From: Deinococcus sp.
GTDB taxonomy: Bacteria > Deinococcota > Deinococci > Deinococcales > Deinococcaceae
Reading direction: 5' to 3'
DNA length: 8,400 nucleotides
Assembly: GCF_025362455.1 (NCBI RefSeq)
Contig: NZ_JANYGJ010000066.1
Coordinates: forward strand, 1-8,400
Numbering within the stretch: the stretch's first letter is position 1; every line of letters starts with the position of its first letter. Shown piece after piece: positions 7,990 through 8,400 of this stretch. The notes under the pieces were generated by a model. It ran no database searches. It worked only from the letters and a program-made list of their open reading frames with translations, and was not told the DNA's origin. Position numbers and translations under genes: made by a program.

Positions 7990-8400
7990 GTGAACAACCT
8001 CAGATTGCTGCTCTTCAGCGTGGCGCTCAGCGCCGGACTCTCGGTGGCCCAGGCGGCCCAGACTCAGATAGCGCAGGCCCAAGCCAATCCGGTTAAGCAC
8101 GTCCTGCTCATCAGTGTGGACGGCATGCACGCGTTGGACCTGGCGCTGTACGTGGCGGCCCACCCCGATTCGGCGCTGGCCAGCCTGGCGGCCCAGGGCC
8201 TGACCTACACGGGCGCCCGCTCGGCGCTGCCCTCGGACTCGTTTCCCGGCCTGCTGGCACTGATAACCGGCGGCACCCCCAAAAGTACCGGCGTCTACTA
8301 CGACGACAGCTATGACCGCCTGCTCGCCGCGCCCGGCAGCGACTGCAAGGTGGCGGGCACCGAACTGGTTTTTGACGAGAGCATCGACAAGAACCCCGAG
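7990..8400 (+). CDS. Secreted alkaline-phosphatase-superfamily phosphodiesterase (partial, 3' end beyond the window)
   Basis: This is the N-terminal 137 codons of a type I phosphodiesterase/nucleotide pyrophosphatase-like enzyme that hydrolyses phosphate mono- or diesters outside the cytoplasm. A signal peptide (residues 1 to about 22, LLLFSVALSAGLSVAQA) is followed by KHVLLISVDGMHALDL, where Asp44 should bind one of the two zinc ions. PSDSFPGLLALITGG follows, where Ser84 takes the place of the usual Thr/Ser nucleophile, and then STGVYYDDSYDR, as in bacterial members of the family. The remaining metal ligands lie beyond the window. GTG at 7990 is preferred because it sits at the head of the signal peptide just below a TANNNT box. 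The substrate cannot be told from this part. Its upstream neighbour is a decayed transporter, so it is probably transcribed alone. Confidence 0.88.
   Translation, partial: MNNLRLLLFSVALSAGLSVAQAAQTQIAQAQANPVKHVLLISVDGMHALDLALYVAAHPDSALASLAAQGLTYTGARSALPSDSFPGLLALITGGTPKSTGVYYDDSYDRLLAAPGSDCKVAGTELVFDESIDKNPE

Overview
The window is GC-rich, gene-dense bacterial DNA. It most resembles a Deinococcus-type genome. That placement is an inference from the overall look of the proteins, the Ugp-like sugar-phosphate transporter lacking its own ATPase, and two start codons sitting only 6-7 bases below a TANNNT -10 box, the leaderless arrangement common in Deinococcus. No marker gene proves the taxonomy.

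Layout. Positions 1-1231 (minus strand) hold a two-gene operon for a succinyl-CoA:3-ketoacid CoA-transferase (SCOT): scoA, then scoB, which runs off the left edge. Just upstream and divergent lies a TetR-family regulator stump (1235-1517) that has lost its DNA-binding half. A roughly 390-base non-coding stretch with two different 16-bp tandem repeats follows. Positions 1906-5301 (plus strand) are a ugpB-ugpA-ugpE import operon: a secreted binding protein, a terminator-like hairpin in the ugpB-ugpA gap, and two permeases. No ATPase is encoded. The 5' end of ugpE looks broken: the well-placed ATG at 4404 runs into a stop after 13 codons, and about 79 bases seem to have been inserted ahead of the conserved part.

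Positions 5477-7345 (minus strand) encode a soluble GAF-PAS histidine kinase, convergent with the transporter, with no response regulator beside it. Positions 7355-7943 are a gene graveyard: the N-terminal part of a periplasmic sulfate-binding protein (minus strand) lies back to back with the C-terminal part of a nitrate/sulfonate/taurine-type ABC ATPase (plus strand, three indels), followed by a 20-codon ORF that may be the stub of its permease. From 7990 to the right edge runs the start of a secreted alkaline-phosphatase-superfamily phosphodiesterase.

Functionally, the intact genes suggest ketone-body/short-chain acyl-CoA use, uptake of a glycerol-phosphate-like or sugar substrate, intracellular signal sensing, and extracytoplasmic phosphate-ester hydrolysis. 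Import plus secreted phosphodiesterase would fit phosphate-ester scavenging, but nothing here shows co-regulation. I see no convincing undescribed system. The unusual content is genome decay and small-repeat expansion: three partial genes, a likely disrupted start, and four separate 15- or 16-bp tandem repeats.
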